Part shown: in pieces, positions 47,999 to 56,720 of the stretch
Numbering within the stretch: position 1 is the first letter of the stretch
Layout of the letters: each line of letters opens with the position of its first letter
Program-made: the position numbers and the translations under genes
Notes under the pieces: model-generated
What the model was told of the DNA's origin: nothing
Seen by the model: only the letters and a program-made list of their open reading frames with translations
Databases searched by the model: none
Assembly: GCF_900021155.1 (NCBI RefSeq)
Contig: NZ_FCNT01000052.1
Span: 62,001 to 126,000, forward strand
Origin: Alistipes sp. CHKCI003
GTDB lineage: Bacteria > Bacteroidota > Bacteroidia > Bacteroidales > Rikenellaceae
DNA: 64,000 nucleotides
Direction of reading: 5' to 3'

Positions 47999-48665
47999 TC
48001 TCCCGAACCCCCGGATGCCGGGCCGCACGCCGTATTGCGTTTCGGTCCTAATACCTCCGTCCGGTATGCCTTGCCGCCGTTCGTTCGCCCGCGTCCCGTG
48101 CACCGTCTCACGTATCGTGCTGAATGCCTCCGGTCGGTATGCCTTCCGCTGTCGGTTCTCCCGAGGCCCCGGGCGTCGGGCCGCACGCCGTATTGCGTTT
48201 CGGTCCGAATACCTCCGTCCGGTATGCCTTGCCGCCGTTCGTTCGCCCGCGTCCCGTGCACCGTTTCACGTATCGTGCTGAATGCCTCCGGCCGGTATGC
48301 CTTCCGGTGTCGGTTCTCCCGAGGCCCCGGGCGTCGGGCCGCACGCCGTATTGCGTTTCGGTCCGAATTCCTCCGTCCGGTATGCCTTGCCGCAGTTCGT
48401 TCGCCCGTGTCCCGTGCACCGTCTCACATATCGTGCTGAATGCCTTCGGCCGGTATGCCTTCCGGTGTCGGTTCTCCCGAGGCCCCGGATGCCGGGCCGC
48501 ACGCCGTATTGCGTTTCGGTCCGAATTCCTCCGTTCGGTATGCCTTGCCGCCGTTCGTTCGCCCGCGTCCCGTGCACCGTCTCACGTATCGTGCTGAATT
48601 CCTCCGTCCGGTATGCCTTCCGGTGTCGGTTCTCCCGAGGCCCCGGGCGTCGGGCCGTATGCCGC
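47999..48665. repeat. 158-bp tandem repeat, four full copies plus a partial
   Basis: The word tctcccg starts copies at exactly 47999, 48157, 48315, 48473 and 48631. Copies differ by scattered substitutions. Each unit contains two related halves (CCTCCGnCCGGTATGCCTT appears twice per unit) and the words TATTGCGTTTCGGTCC and GTTCGTTCGCCCG. The period is not a multiple of three, so it is not a protein repeat. Confidence 0.95.
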
Positions 48666-48725
48666 TCTCTATGCCGAAGATACGCTCCGCCGTTGGCGCG
48701 GGCTTCGCAGTATCCGGCAAGTGCG

Positions 48726-48762
48726 AAAGAGGCTGTCCGACAAGTCGCAGACAGCCTCTTTT
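48726..48762. repeat. dispersed GGCTGTC palindrome
   Basis: aaagaggctgtc / gacagcctcttt around the loop cgacaagtcgca, 60 bp right of the tandem array. Same family as the palindromes at 9826, 14297, 58668 and 63022. No gene ends close by. Confidence 0.75.
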
Positions 48763-49004
48763 CCATTCGAACTTTTTACGAATATGCGATCCGCCGGAAG
48801 TCGAAAATCTTGACGGACAGCCTCTCCGCCCCGGGAGCTTCGCGTTTGCGAATATGCCCGCACGGACGCATCCGCCCTTCGTTTCCGCGGAATCCGCGGG
48901 CCGTGTCCAGCCGTTTTTTGCGCGCGCGGCGACGGCGGAGCGGTATTCCCGGGCCGAAACGCGATACGGTCGGACCGGTCCCGGGATGCGGCCGTCGTGC
49001 GCGG

Positions 49005-49457
49005 TCAGTCGAGCCGGGCCGTGAATTCGTCGATCCAGCCCGGAAGGAGTCGGAGCGCATGGCGCATCTGGAAGAGCGTGTTCGCGCTATTGTCGGAAAT
49101 GAACTCCATGGAGACGGTGAAGATGTTCTGTTCGTCGTCCGAGTAGGCCGAGCATTTGCAGAGGTATTTGTTCCGATTGAAGTCGTTCGAGATCGCCAAG
49201 AGCTTCGCGAGAGGGGTGTCCGTACTGAAGCTGGCCTTCATTTCGACGTAGGACGAGTTCTCGCTGGAGAGATCCTGCACGATGACGTAATAGCTGATCC
49301 CCTGTATCTTGACGGAGATGTCGCCGTCTTGGTCGTAGCTCGGTACGTAGCCTTCGACTCCGAGAAAGGCGAAGATGTCGCTTTTGACGGTCGATTGGGC
49401 CGAAAGGGTGCCGATCGCGCCCAGCAGAAAAAGCAGGGTAAAGGTGAGTTTTTTCAT
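49005..49457 (-). CDS. exported YbjN-like small protein
   Basis: A 150-residue protein with a signal peptide (MKKLTFTLLFLLGAIGTLSAQ). The mature part (YYVIVQDLSSENSSYVEMKA, LLAISNDFNRNKYLCKCSAY, IFTVSMEFISDN, LRLLPGWIDEF) resembles the YbjN/T3SS-chaperone-like fold; the family match is my reading and moderate. Start at 49457 chosen because the -7 box TATCTTTG lies at 49485-49492, inside the longer frame. Function unknown; likely periplasmic. Confidence 0.7.
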   Translation of the reverse strand: MKKLTFTLLFLLGAIGTLSAQSTVKSDIFAFLGVEGYVPSYDQDGDISVKIQGISYYVIVQDLSSENSSYVEMKASFSTDTPLAKLLAISNDFNRNKYLCKCSAYSDDEQNIFTVSMEFISDNSANTLFQMRHALRLLPGWIDEFTARLD

Positions 49458-49484
49458 AGGTCGGTATATTTTGATAGTTTGAAA

Positions 49485-49492
49485 CAAAGATA
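49485..49492 (-). promoter_or_regulatory. -7 box of the YbjN-like gene
   Basis: Minus strand TATCTTTG, a full TAnnTTTG match, 28 bp before the start codon; -33 unclear. Confidence 0.5.
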
Positions 49493-49652
49493 CGCATTTT
49501 TCCGGCTCGTTGTACCTGTTTCCGGGTTCTGTCGTCTGTCTTCCGGTCGTTTCCCGCATTCGGCGGAGGGTGGAGAGAATCGTGCCGCCCGAATCGCTTC
49601 ATGCGAAACGATTCGGGCGGCGCGTCTGTGGACTTCGCGGCGGAGGAGCCGT

Positions 49653-50183
49653 CTAATACAGGTCGAGCAGTTCGTAGCTGCACCCTACGGCCGCGAGGTA
49701 GCGCATGAACTCTTCGCGCCGGATCACTACCGTCGCACGGTTGTCGTTGGGGTGGAACGAGTAGGCGTCGCAGCGCTCCAGTGTCCGGTCGAGAAAGAGG
49801 TGTACGCCGCGGTCCGTGTCGTTGATGAGCCCGAAGGGCGAGACCGATCCGGGCCGCAGGCCGAGCAGCCGCTCCATGCGCTGTTCCGAAGCGAAAGTCA
49901 ACTTGCCCTGTCCGAGCCGCTGTTCGAGGGCGCGGATAGGGAGGCTCCGCTCGCAGTCGAACGAGACGAGGTAGTGGCGGTCGCCCTTGTGGTTGCGGAA
50001 GAAGAGGTTCTTGCAGTGCTTCGATCCGTCGTCGCGCCAGTAGCGGCGGGCGATCTCGATGGTCGGCGCCGCGGGGTGCTCGTAGTGCGTGTAACGGATG
50101 CCGTGGCGGTCGAGGAAGTCGTACACCGCTTGCCGGCGGTCGGGGCTCTCCTCGGCGGATGCTGCCGGCGGATCAGTTGCCAT
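49653..50183 (-). CDS. ProX/YbaK-type prolyl-tRNA deacylase-like protein
   Basis: A 176-residue editing-domain protein of the prolyl-tRNA-synthetase-associated family, which hydrolyses mischarged Ala-tRNA-Pro (ProXp-ala-like). Conserved stretches: YTHYEHPAAPTIEIA, SKHCKNLFFRNHKGDRHYLVSFD, GKLTFASEQRMERLLGLRPGSVSPFGLIND and the closing GCSYELLDLY. It overlaps the upstream dehydrogenase gene by 11 bp, so the two are translationally linked. Length is usual. Confidence 0.88.
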   Translation of the reverse strand: MATDPPAASAEESPDRRQAVYDFLDRHGIRYTHYEHPAAPTIEIARRYWRDDGSKHCKNLFFRNHKGDRHYLVSFDCERSLPIRALEQRLGQGKLTFASEQRMERLLGLRPGSVSPFGLINDTDRGVHLFLDRTLERCDAYSFHPNDNRATVVIRREEFMRYLAAVGCSYELLDLY

Positions 50184-51120
50184 GGGCGAGATACTCTGCG
50201 ATGTTGTCGGCGATCCGCTCCACGAGCACCTTCACCGCCTCTTGGGGCGACCATGCGTTGTGGGGCGAGAGCAGCAGTTTGTAGGGGTCCTTGACGCGCA
50301 GCAGGGGATTGTCGGCCCCGATCGGCTCGCGCGAGAAGACGTCGAGCGCCGCGCCGGCCAGAGTGCCGCGGTCGAGGGCTTCGGCCAGTGCCGCTTCGTT
50401 GACGATGCCGCCGCGCGCGACGTTGATAAGCAGGGCCGAGGACTTCATGATGGCCAGCTCCGGAGCGTCGACGAGGTTGCGCGTGCGGTCGTTGAGAGGA
50501 CAGTGTATCGACACCACGTCGGCCCATGCCAGCAGTTCGCACAGGGTCATGGCGGGGTAGGGTTCCTCGCGCACGACGCCCGACGTGGAGGCGTAGCGCA
50601 CCTCGCAGCCCAGCGCCGTGGCGATCCGGGCCACCTCGCGGCCGATTTCGCCCAGCCCTACGATGCCCCAGTGCGAGCCGTGGAGCTGATGCGTCGGGCG
50701 GCCGAAGTGATATTGCAGCGGCGAGTCGGCGTATCGGGTTTTGACGTAATGGTCGTAGTAGAGGATCTGGCGGCGGAGCGCGATGGCGCCGCCGATGGTG
50801 GTCTCGGCGACCGAGTGGGTCGAGTAGCCCGCGGCGTTCCGGACGGCGATGCCCAACTCGGCGGCCGCTTCGAGGTCCACGTGGTTCATGCCCGTGGCGG
50901 CGATGCAGACGAGCTTGAGATCGGGCAGCGCTCGGAGCGTTTCGCGTTTGAGGGGCACTTTGTTCGTGATTACGATTTCGGCGCCGGCGCAGTGTGCGGC
51001 GATCTCGTCGCGTTCGGTCGTGGCGTGGCCCGTGTAGTTGCCCAGCGCGCGGATGGCGCCGAGGTCGGCGCCGCCGAGCGAGTATTCGTCCAGAAAGACG
51101 ATGTTCGGTAGATTGTTCAT
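50173..51120 (-). CDS. D-2-hydroxyacid dehydrogenase (glycerate dehydrogenase-like)
   Basis: A 315-residue NAD-dependent D-isomer 2-hydroxyacid dehydrogenase. NAD fold IVGLGEIGREVARIATALG, catalytic Arg in LINVARGGIVNE, Glu in the following helix and His in LLSPHNAWSPQEA. Best guess hydroxypyruvate/glycerate type because of general similarity to HprA-like proteins; substrate not certain. Overlaps the ProX-like gene by 11 bp and follows tcdA by 13 bp; part of a leftward operon tatD-tcdA-this gene-proX. Confidence 0.87.
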   Translation of the reverse strand: MNNLPNIVFLDEYSLGGADLGAIRALGNYTGHATTERDEIAAHCAGAEIVITNKVPLKRETLRALPDLKLVCIAATGMNHVDLEAAAELGIAVRNAAGYSTHSVAETTIGGAIALRRQILYYDHYVKTRYADSPLQYHFGRPTHQLHGSHWGIVGLGEIGREVARIATALGCEVRYASTSGVVREEPYPAMTLCELLAWADVVSIHCPLNDRTRNLVDAPELAIMKSSALLINVARGGIVNEAALAEALDRGTLAGAALDVFSREPIGADNPLLRVKDPYKLLLSPHNAWSPQEAVKVLVERIADNIAEYLAHGN

Positions 51121-51133
51121 AGCTTTATGTGAT

Positions 51134-51883
51134 TTATTTGGGGTTCGTTGCCGGGGCGGGGTCGAGTTCGTGCAGCAGACCGCGTACGACGACCGAGGCG
51201 CAGCCGATGCCGAACAGAGCGGGAAGGTACGAGATCGTCCCGACGTTCGATTTCTTGTTGGGCTCGTCGCACGCGATCATCGCCCCTTCGCGGATCGGCT
51301 CGGACGAGAATACGGCCCGGAAACCGCTCCGTATGCCCAGCTTGTGCAGCCGTTTGCGGAGCATGTGGGCCAGCGGGCAGTGGTGGGTCTTCGAGATGTC
51401 GGCGATTTCGAGCCGCACGGGATCGGTTTTGGCGCCGGCGCCCATCGAGCTGACCAGCGGCATGTTCCGCCCGAGCGCGCCGGCGATCAGGGCCAGCTTG
51501 GGCGAAAGGGTGTCGATGGCGTCCACCACGTAGTCGAAACGGGCCGAGTCCAGCAGGCGGTCGGTTTCGTCGTCCCGGATGTATTTGTTCACCACGGTCA
51601 GCCCGATGCCGGGCGATATGTCCCGCAGACGTTCCGCGAGCACTTCGGCTTTCGGACGGCCCACGGTCGAGTGCAGCGCCACGAGCTGACGGTTGATGTT
51701 CGAGAGGCTCACCGTATCGGCGTCGGCCACGGTCATGCGCCCCACGCCCGCACGGGCGATCATCTCGGCGGCGTAGGCTCCCACGCCGCCCAGCCCCACG
51801 ACGAGCACGTGCGCCCTGCGCAGGATGCCGAGTTTCTCGGCGCCGAGCAGCAGCTCGGTGCGTTCCAGCCAGCTATCGGTCAT
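51134..51883 (-). CDS. tcdA: tRNA threonylcarbamoyladenosine dehydratase
   Basis: A 249-residue E1-like ThiF-family ATPase that cyclises t6A37 to ct6A37 in tRNA. Rossmann motif LVVGLGGVGAYAAEMIARAGVG, VADADTVSLSNINRQ (the Asn-Arg ATP motif), VVDAIDTLSPKLALI and SSMGAGAKTDPVRL identify it. It overlaps the TatD gene by 11 bp. Length is typical. Confidence 0.93.
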   Translation of the reverse strand: MTDSWLERTELLLGAEKLGILRRAHVLVVGLGGVGAYAAEMIARAGVGRMTVADADTVSLSNINRQLVALHSTVGRPKAEVLAERLRDISPGIGLTVVNKYIRDDETDRLLDSARFDYVVDAIDTLSPKLALIAGALGRNMPLVSSMGAGAKTDPVRLEIADISKTHHCPLAHMLRKRLHKLGIRSGFRAVFSSEPIREGAMIACDEPNKKSNVGTISYLPALFGIGCASVVVRGLLHELDPAPATNPK

Positions 51884-52475
51884 GACGTTCGAAGATCAGT
51901 CGGTAGTTGTCCCAAAGGGCCTCGGCCAGCGTCTCTGCGTCGATGCCTTTCGCTTCGGCCGTGCGGCGGTAGATCTCGCCGATGGGCGTGTCGCTCTCGT
52001 CCGTCTCGCAGAAGATGCGGTCGAGCGGCGTGCGGCGCAGCGCTTCGAGCGTCTTCGGCGAACGGAACGTCCGCTCGCCGAACGAGAGGTAGCAACCCCG
52101 TTCCACGGCCCGCCGGGCCTCCTGTGGCGAGCCGATGAAGCCGTGGAAAAGGACGGCTCGCAAGCGGCGGCCGCGCAGCTCAGTCATCAGCGGGTCGAAT
52201 GCCCGCACGCAGTGCAGCACCACGGGCAGCCCCAGCTCCTCGGCCAGCGTCAGCTGTTCGCGCAGCAGGCGCAGCTGTTCGCTCCGCTCCGCTCCGCGCA
52301 CGAAGTCGAGCCCCGTCTCGCCGACGGCCTGCACGTCCGGCGCCAGCGGCAGCAGCTCCGATGCGCTGCGGCCCGCAGCCTCCCACGGATGGATGCCCGC
52401 CGTGCGCAGTTCGATGCCCGTGCCCGCGGGGCGGTGGGTGTGTATGTTTACCAAAGGTGCGCTCACGATTCGCAA
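51873..52475 (-). CDS. TatD family metal-dependent hydrolase (compact)
   Basis: A 200-residue amidohydrolase-superfamily protein. Metal ligands: LVNIHTHR (HxH), GETGLDF, VVLHCVRAF, LFHGFIGS and CETDESDTPIG (the ETD of TatD). TatD proteins are usually ~255-265 residues; this compact form lacks part of the N-terminal region but has all motifs, so it may be a short branch rather than a truncation. Probable DNase/3'-5' exonuclease or DTD-like activity in the cytoplasm. Overlaps tcdA by 11 bp; first gene of the leftward unit. Confidence 0.85.
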   Translation of the reverse strand: MRIVSAPLVNIHTHRPAGTGIELRTAGIHPWEAAGRSASELLPLAPDVQAVGETGLDFVRGAERSEQLRLLREQLTLAEELGLPVVLHCVRAFDPLMTELRGRRLRAVLFHGFIGSPQEARRAVERGCYLSFGERTFRSPKTLEALRRTPLDRIFCETDESDTPIGEIYRRTAEAKGIDAETLAEALWDNYRLIFERHDR

Positions 52476-52535
52476 AAATAGGAATTTTCGGCGTAAATAA
52501 ATCGTTTTCGTCTTCTGATTGTTCGAAAAAATTCG

Positions 52536-52543
52536 TACATTCG
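52536..52543 (+). promoter_or_regulatory. -7 box upstream of nqrA
   Basis: TACATTCG, one mismatch to TAnnTTTG, in AT-rich sequence 86 bp before nqrA; -33 unclear. The 5' leader contains gtgtgttagtgcactaac, a small palindrome (gttagtgcactaac at about 52560-52573). Confidence 0.45.
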
Positions 52544-52628
52544 CACGCGATTTCGAGTGTGTTAGTGCACTAACAGTTGAAAACTACCGAACCAAACACA
52601 TAAATCATCTAATCAAACAATTTGTAAC

Positions 52629-53984
52629 ATGTCGAAAATCATTACATTACGCAAGGGTCTCGACATCAATCTCGTGGGACGTGCCTGCGAGACGACGGCC
52701 GATGCGCCGGAGTCTGCGGAGTACGCCGTGTCGCCGCTCGACTTCGAGGGCGTCGTTCCCAAATTGTTGGTTAAGACCGGTGATCGCGTGAAGGCGGGCA
52801 CGCCGTTGTTCTTCAACAAGTACAACGAGCGCGTTCTGTTCACTTCGCCCGTCAGCGGTACGGTGGCGGCCGTCAACCGCGGAGAGAAACGCAAGGTGCT
52901 CTCCGTAACCGTTGCGCCCGATGCCGACCAGCAATACGAGGAGTTCCCCGAACTCGATGTGCGGAAGGCTTCCCGGGAGGAGATTGTGGAGCGGCTGCTC
53001 CGGTCGGGCCTGTGGCCGATGATCGTGCAGCGGCCCTACGGCATCATCGCCGATCCGAACGACGCGCCGCGGGCCGTCTTCGTCTCGGCCTTCGATTCGG
53101 CGCCGCTGGCCCCCGACTACAACTACGTGCTGGCCGACCGCATGGCCGATCTGCAAAAGGGCATCGAAGCGATGCAGCGCCTTACCGAGGGCAAGGTGCA
53201 TCTCTCGGTGCGCGCAGGCTCCGAGGGCGCGATGACGCAGCTCGCCGGCGTCGAGTTGCACCGGTTCGCCGGCAAACACCCCGTGGGTAATGTAGGCGTG
53301 CAGATCCACCACATCGCGCCTATCGATAAAGGCGAGGTGGTCTGGACGGTCAACATACAGGATCTGGCCATCATCGGCCGCCTGTTCCGCGAAGGCCGCG
53401 TCGACATGACCAAAACCGTCGCCGTGGCCGGATCGGAGATCGCCGAGCCGCGCTACTGCCGCATCGTGTCCGGCGCATCCGTGGCCTCGATTCTGGGCCG
53501 CAACGTCAAGCCGCAGAAGGAGGGCGACCGCGTGCGCATCATCTCGGGCAACGTGCTGACGGGCGTGAAGACTGAGGCGGACGGACATATTTCGTTCTAT
53601 GCCAACCAGCTTACGGTGATCCCCGAGGGCGACAAATACGAGTTTCTGGGATGGGCGATGCCCCGCCTCGGCAAGTTCTCCGTGTCGCGCGCCTATTTCT
53701 CGTGGCTCTGCCCGCGCAAGGAGTACAATCTGGATACCAACATGAACGGCGGCGAACGCCCCTTCGTGGTAACGGGGCTCTACGAGCGGTATTTGCCGAT
53801 GGACATCTACCCGATGTATCTGCTGAAGGCGTGTCTGGCGGGCGACATCGAGAAGATGGAGAACCTCGGCATCTACGAAGTAACGGAGGAGGATTTCGCG
53901 CTCTGCGAGTTCGTCGATCCCTCGAAGATCGGGATCCAGCAGATCATCCGCGACGGTATTAACTTAATGATCAGGGAGGCATAA
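52629..53984 (+). CDS. nqrA: Na+-translocating NADH:quinone reductase subunit A
   Basis: A 451-residue cytoplasmic subunit of the Na+-NQR respiratory pump, which oxidises NADH, reduces quinone and exports Na+. N-terminal IITLRKGLDINLVGRACE, then VVPKLLVKTGDRVKAGTPLFFNK, TVAAVNRGEKRKVLSV, LWPMIVQRPYGI and the C-terminal DIYPMYLLKACLAGDIEKMENLGIYEVTEEDFALCEFVDPSK match NqrA. First gene of nqrABCDEF, followed 2 bp later by nqrB. Confidence 0.95.
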   Translation: MSKIITLRKGLDINLVGRACETTADAPESAEYAVSPLDFEGVVPKLLVKTGDRVKAGTPLFFNKYNERVLFTSPVSGTVAAVNRGEKRKVLSVTVAPDADQQYEEFPELDVRKASREEIVERLLRSGLWPMIVQRPYGIIADPNDAPRAVFVSAFDSAPLAPDYNYVLADRMADLQKGIEAMQRLTEGKVHLSVRAGSEGAMTQLAGVELHRFAGKHPVGNVGVQIHHIAPIDKGEVVWTVNIQDLAIIGRLFREGRVDMTKTVAVAGSEIAEPRYCRIVSGASVASILGRNVKPQKEGDRVRIISGNVLTGVKTEADGHISFYANQLTVIPEGDKYEFLGWAMPRLGKFSVSRAYFSWLCPRKEYNLDTNMNGGERPFVVTGLYERYLPMDIYPMYLLKACLAGDIEKMENLGIYEVTEEDFALCEFVDPSKIGIQQIIRDGINLMIREA

Positions 53985-53986
53985 CG

Positions 53987-55132
53987 ATGGGACTGCGTAA
54001 ATTTATGGACAAGATCAAGCCCGCCTTCTCCAAAGGGGGCAAGCTGGGCTTCCTCGAATCGACGTTCGATGCGTTCGAGACGTTCCTTTTCGTTCCGAAC
54101 ACGACGACGACCCGCGGCGCGCACATCCGCGACGCCAACGACATGAAGCGTACGATGATCGTGGTGGTCGTGGCGCTGCTGCCGGCGCTGCTGTTCGGAT
54201 TCTACAATACGGGCTACCAGCACTTCCTCTCGCAGGGCGTGCCGCCCGAATTCTGGGCTTCGCTCTGGTTCGGCTTCCTCAAGGTGCTGCCGATCATCGT
54301 GGTCTCCTATGCGGTGGGCCTCGGTATCGAATTCGCTTTCGCGCAGATGCGCGGCCATGAGGTCAACGAGGGCTTTCTGGTGTCGGGTCTGCTGATCCCG
54401 ATGATCATGCCGGTGGATATTCCGCTGTGGATGGTGGCCCTTGCGACCGCCTTCGCCGTCGTATTCGGCAAGGAGGTTTTCGGCGGTACGGGCATGAACG
54501 TCTTCAACCCCGCGCTCGTGGCGCGTGCGTTCGCCTTCTTCGCCTATACCCCGATGATGTCGGGCGAGACGGTCTGGATCGCCGGGCTGACCGACGGGAC
54601 GGGCGTCGTCGACGGATTCTCGGGCGCCACGGCGCTCGAACAGCTCGGCACCACGGGTACGATGAGCTATTCGGCGCTCGACGCATTTCTGGGCTTCATC
54701 CCGGGCAGCATCGGCGAAACTTCGACGCTCGCCATACTGATCGGTGCGGCGATTCTCCTGTTCACGGGCGTGGCTTCGTGGCGGACGATGGTGTCGGTCT
54801 TCGCGGGCGGTCTGGCGATGGGCTATCTGTTCGAGGCGATCGGCCTGACGACCTATCCCGCATGGTACCACCTGATCGTCGGCGGCTTCGCGTTCGGCGC
54901 GGTCTTCATGGCCACGGATCCCGTAACGTCGGCTCAGACCGACAAGGGCAAGTACATCGTCGGTTTCCTCACGGGCGCTCTGGCCGTGCTGATCCGCGTG
55001 GTGAACCCCGCATATCCCGAGGGCATGATGCTGTCGATCCTCTTCATGAATGCGCTGGCGCCGCTGGTGGACTACTACGTGGTCGAAGCCAACATCTCGC
55101 GCCGCAAGAAACGTGTCAAATTAGCAAAATAG
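53987..55132 (+). CDS. nqrB: Na+-translocating NADH:quinone reductase subunit B
   Basis: A 381-residue polytopic membrane protein with about ten helices. It carries covalent FMN and riboflavin. The FMN-threonine motif of NqrB, S-G-A-T, appears in DGFSGATALEQLG; other features are FLFVPNTTTTRGAHIRDANDMKRTM, GTGMNVFNPALVARAF and MATDPVTSAQTDKGKY. Directly between nqrA and nqrC. Confidence 0.96.
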   Translation: MGLRKFMDKIKPAFSKGGKLGFLESTFDAFETFLFVPNTTTTRGAHIRDANDMKRTMIVVVVALLPALLFGFYNTGYQHFLSQGVPPEFWASLWFGFLKVLPIIVVSYAVGLGIEFAFAQMRGHEVNEGFLVSGLLIPMIMPVDIPLWMVALATAFAVVFGKEVFGGTGMNVFNPALVARAFAFFAYTPMMSGETVWIAGLTDGTGVVDGFSGATALEQLGTTGTMSYSALDAFLGFIPGSIGETSTLAILIGAAILLFTGVASWRTMVSVFAGGLAMGYLFEAIGLTTYPAWYHLIVGGFAFGAVFMATDPVTSAQTDKGKYIVGFLTGALAVLIRVVNPAYPEGMMLSILFMNALAPLVDYYVVEANISRRKKRVKLAK

Positions 55133-55142
55133 GGGAGTAGAT

Positions 55143-56057
55143 ATGGCAACGAAAAAATTTGTATGCAACGTCTGCGGCTACGTCCACGAGGGCGATGCCG
55201 CACCCGAAACCTGCCCCGTGTGCAAGGCTCCCGCCTCGGAGTTCGCGCAGGTGAAGAAGAAGGGGCTGTTCAGCGACAGGAACGGCAATCCCTATATTAT
55301 AATGTACTCGACCGTGATGGTGGTGCTCGTGGCCGTGCTGCTGGCCGTGGCGTCGCTTTCGCTTCAGAAGCGTCAGTACGCCAACGAGCTGAACGAAAAG
55401 AAGCAGTCGATCCTGCAATCGCTCTTCGCGGCCGACGCTGCGGCCGAAGGGCTCTCGGCTGCGGAGTATATCGACCGGAAGGGCGTGGACTACGATTCGT
55501 TCATCGAGGATGCGGTGCTCGACGCCGAGGGCCGGCCGATCGAGGGCGAGGATGTGTTCGAACTGCTCAAGGATCTCGGAGGCGCTTTCGACGACGGGAA
55601 ATATCCCGTCTTCGAAGCCGGCGACGGCCGTGTCGTGATCCCCGTTACGGGCTCCGGACTCTGGGGCCCGATCTGGGGCTACGTGGCGCTCGCAAGCGAC
55701 ATGAATACCGTAGCCGGTATCGTCATGGCCCACAAGGGCGAGACCCCGGGTCTGGGCGCCGAGATCGCCACGCCGCAGTATCAGGCGCATTTCATCGGCA
55801 AGAAGATCTTCGCCGGCGACGAGTTCGTGTCGGTGAAACTCCGCAAGGGCGGTGCGACGGAGGCGAACATCGAACACGAAGTGGATGCCGTATCGGGCGG
55901 AACGAAGACTTCGGACGGCGTAACGAACATGCTCTACAACAGCCTTTCGAACTACCTGCCGTTCCTCGAAGCGCGCCGTGCGGCCGCCGGGAACGAAGCC
56001 GCCGCTCCGGCTGCGAATGAAGTGTCTAACGAAGAAAATGTAGCGAACAATGAGTAA
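55143..56057 (+). CDS. nqrC: Na+-translocating NADH:quinone reductase subunit C with N-terminal rubredoxin-like domain
   Basis: A 304-residue fusion. Residues 1-40 form a rubredoxin-like iron site, [20 protein letters not shown] (Cys8, 11, 24, 27). One membrane helix follows (about 51-75, [20 protein letters not shown]), then the FMN-binding domain of Nqr[41 protein letters not shown] and the covalent-FMN motif [10 protein letters not shown] (Thr254; usually SGAT). The last ~30 residues are an Ala/Glu/Asn tail. NqrC is normally ~260 residues with no such N-terminal domain; in the usual topology this domain would be cytoplasmic. The start at 55143 gives the zinc/iron-site cysteines. Overlaps nqrD by 8 bp. 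Confidence 0.93.
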   Translation: MATKKFVCNVCGYVHEGDAAPETCPVCKAPASEFAQVKKKGLFSDRNGNPYIIMYSTVMVVLVAVLLAVASLSLQKRQYANELNEKKQSILQSLFAADAAAEGLSAAEYIDRKGVDYDSFIEDAVLDAEGRPIEGEDVFELLKDLGGAFDDGKYPVFEAGDGRVVIPVTGSGLWGPIWGYVALASDMNTVAGIVMAHKGETPGLGAEIATPQYQAHFIGKKIFAGDEFVSVKLRKGGATEANIEHEVDAVSGGTKTSDGVTNMLYNSLSNYLPFLEARRAAAGNEAAAPAANEVSNEENVANNE

Positions 56058-56706
56058 GCAGGAAAAAGAGCCAATGTTTTCGGCTAAGAACATGAAATAC
56101 CTGACGGGGCCCTTTTCGGCGAACAATCCCGTCATCGTGCAGATCCTCGGTATCTGCTCGGCGCTGGCCGTTACCGTGCAGCTCAAGCCCGCGATCGTCA
56201 TGGCACTGTCGGTTACGGTCGTTACGGGTTTCTCGAACCTCGTGATGTCGCTTCTGCGCAACGGCGTGCCGTCGCGCATCCGCATCATCGTGCAGCTCGT
56301 GGTGATCGCCGCACTGGTGATCCTCGTCGATCAGGTGCTCAAGGCGTTCGTCTACGATGTGTCGAAGCAGCTGTCGGTCTACGTCGGTCTGATCATCACC
56401 AACTGCATCGTCATGGGCCGCGTCGAGGCCTTCGCGCTGGGCAACAAACCGTGGCCCTCGTTCCTCGACGGTATCGGCAACGGTCTGGGCTACGGCCTGA
56501 TTCTGGTGATCGTGGCCTTCTTCCGCGAACTGCTCGGTTCGGGAACCCTCTACGGGTTCCGGATCATCCCCGAGAGCTGGTACATCGCCAACGGCGGTTT
56601 CTATTCCAACTGCGGTCTGATGCTCTTCCCGCCGATGGCGCTCATCATCGTGGGCTGCATCATCTGGGTGCATCGTTCGCGCAACAAGGATTTACAGGAA
56701 AAATAG
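56050..56706 (+). CDS. nqrD: Na+-translocating NADH:quinone reductase subunit D
   Basis: A 218-residue membrane protein with about six helices and the half-channel of the Na+ pump. Conserved: [22 protein letters not shown] (with the Cys that helps hold the intramembrane Fe-S site), [22 protein letters not shown], and [16 protein letters not shown]. It begins 8 bp inside nqrC and ends 14 bp before nqrE; paralogue of NqrE. Confidence 0.95.
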   Translation: MSKQEKEPMFSAKNMKYLTGPFSANNPVIVQILGICSALAVTVQLKPAIVMALSVTVVTGFSNLVMSLLRNGVPSRIRIIVQLVVIAALVILVDQVLKAFVYDVSKQLSVYVGLIITNCIVMGRVEAFALGNKPWPSFLDGIGNGLGYGLILVIVAFFRELLGSGTLYGFRIIPESWYIANGGFYSNCGLMLFPPMALIIVGCIIWVHRSRNKDLQEK

Positions 56707-56720
56707 GAGGTATATAGCGT

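Larger units (their letters stand above)
47916..49004. other. non-coding region holding the 158-bp tandem repeat
   Basis: Between gpmI's palindrome and the YbjN-like gene. Contains the repeat array (47999-48665) and another palindrome (48726-48762). No supported gene; frames crossing the repeats shift because 158 is not a multiple of three. Confidence 0.6.

Noticed and set aside
47999..48665. CRISPR array
   Set aside because: Contiguous 158-bp units, no short repeats with unique spacers, no cas genes.
47880..48766. Several ~100-170 residue frames across the tandem repeat
   Set aside because: Same protein words recur in shifted frames on both strands because the 158-bp unit is not a multiple of three; not coding.
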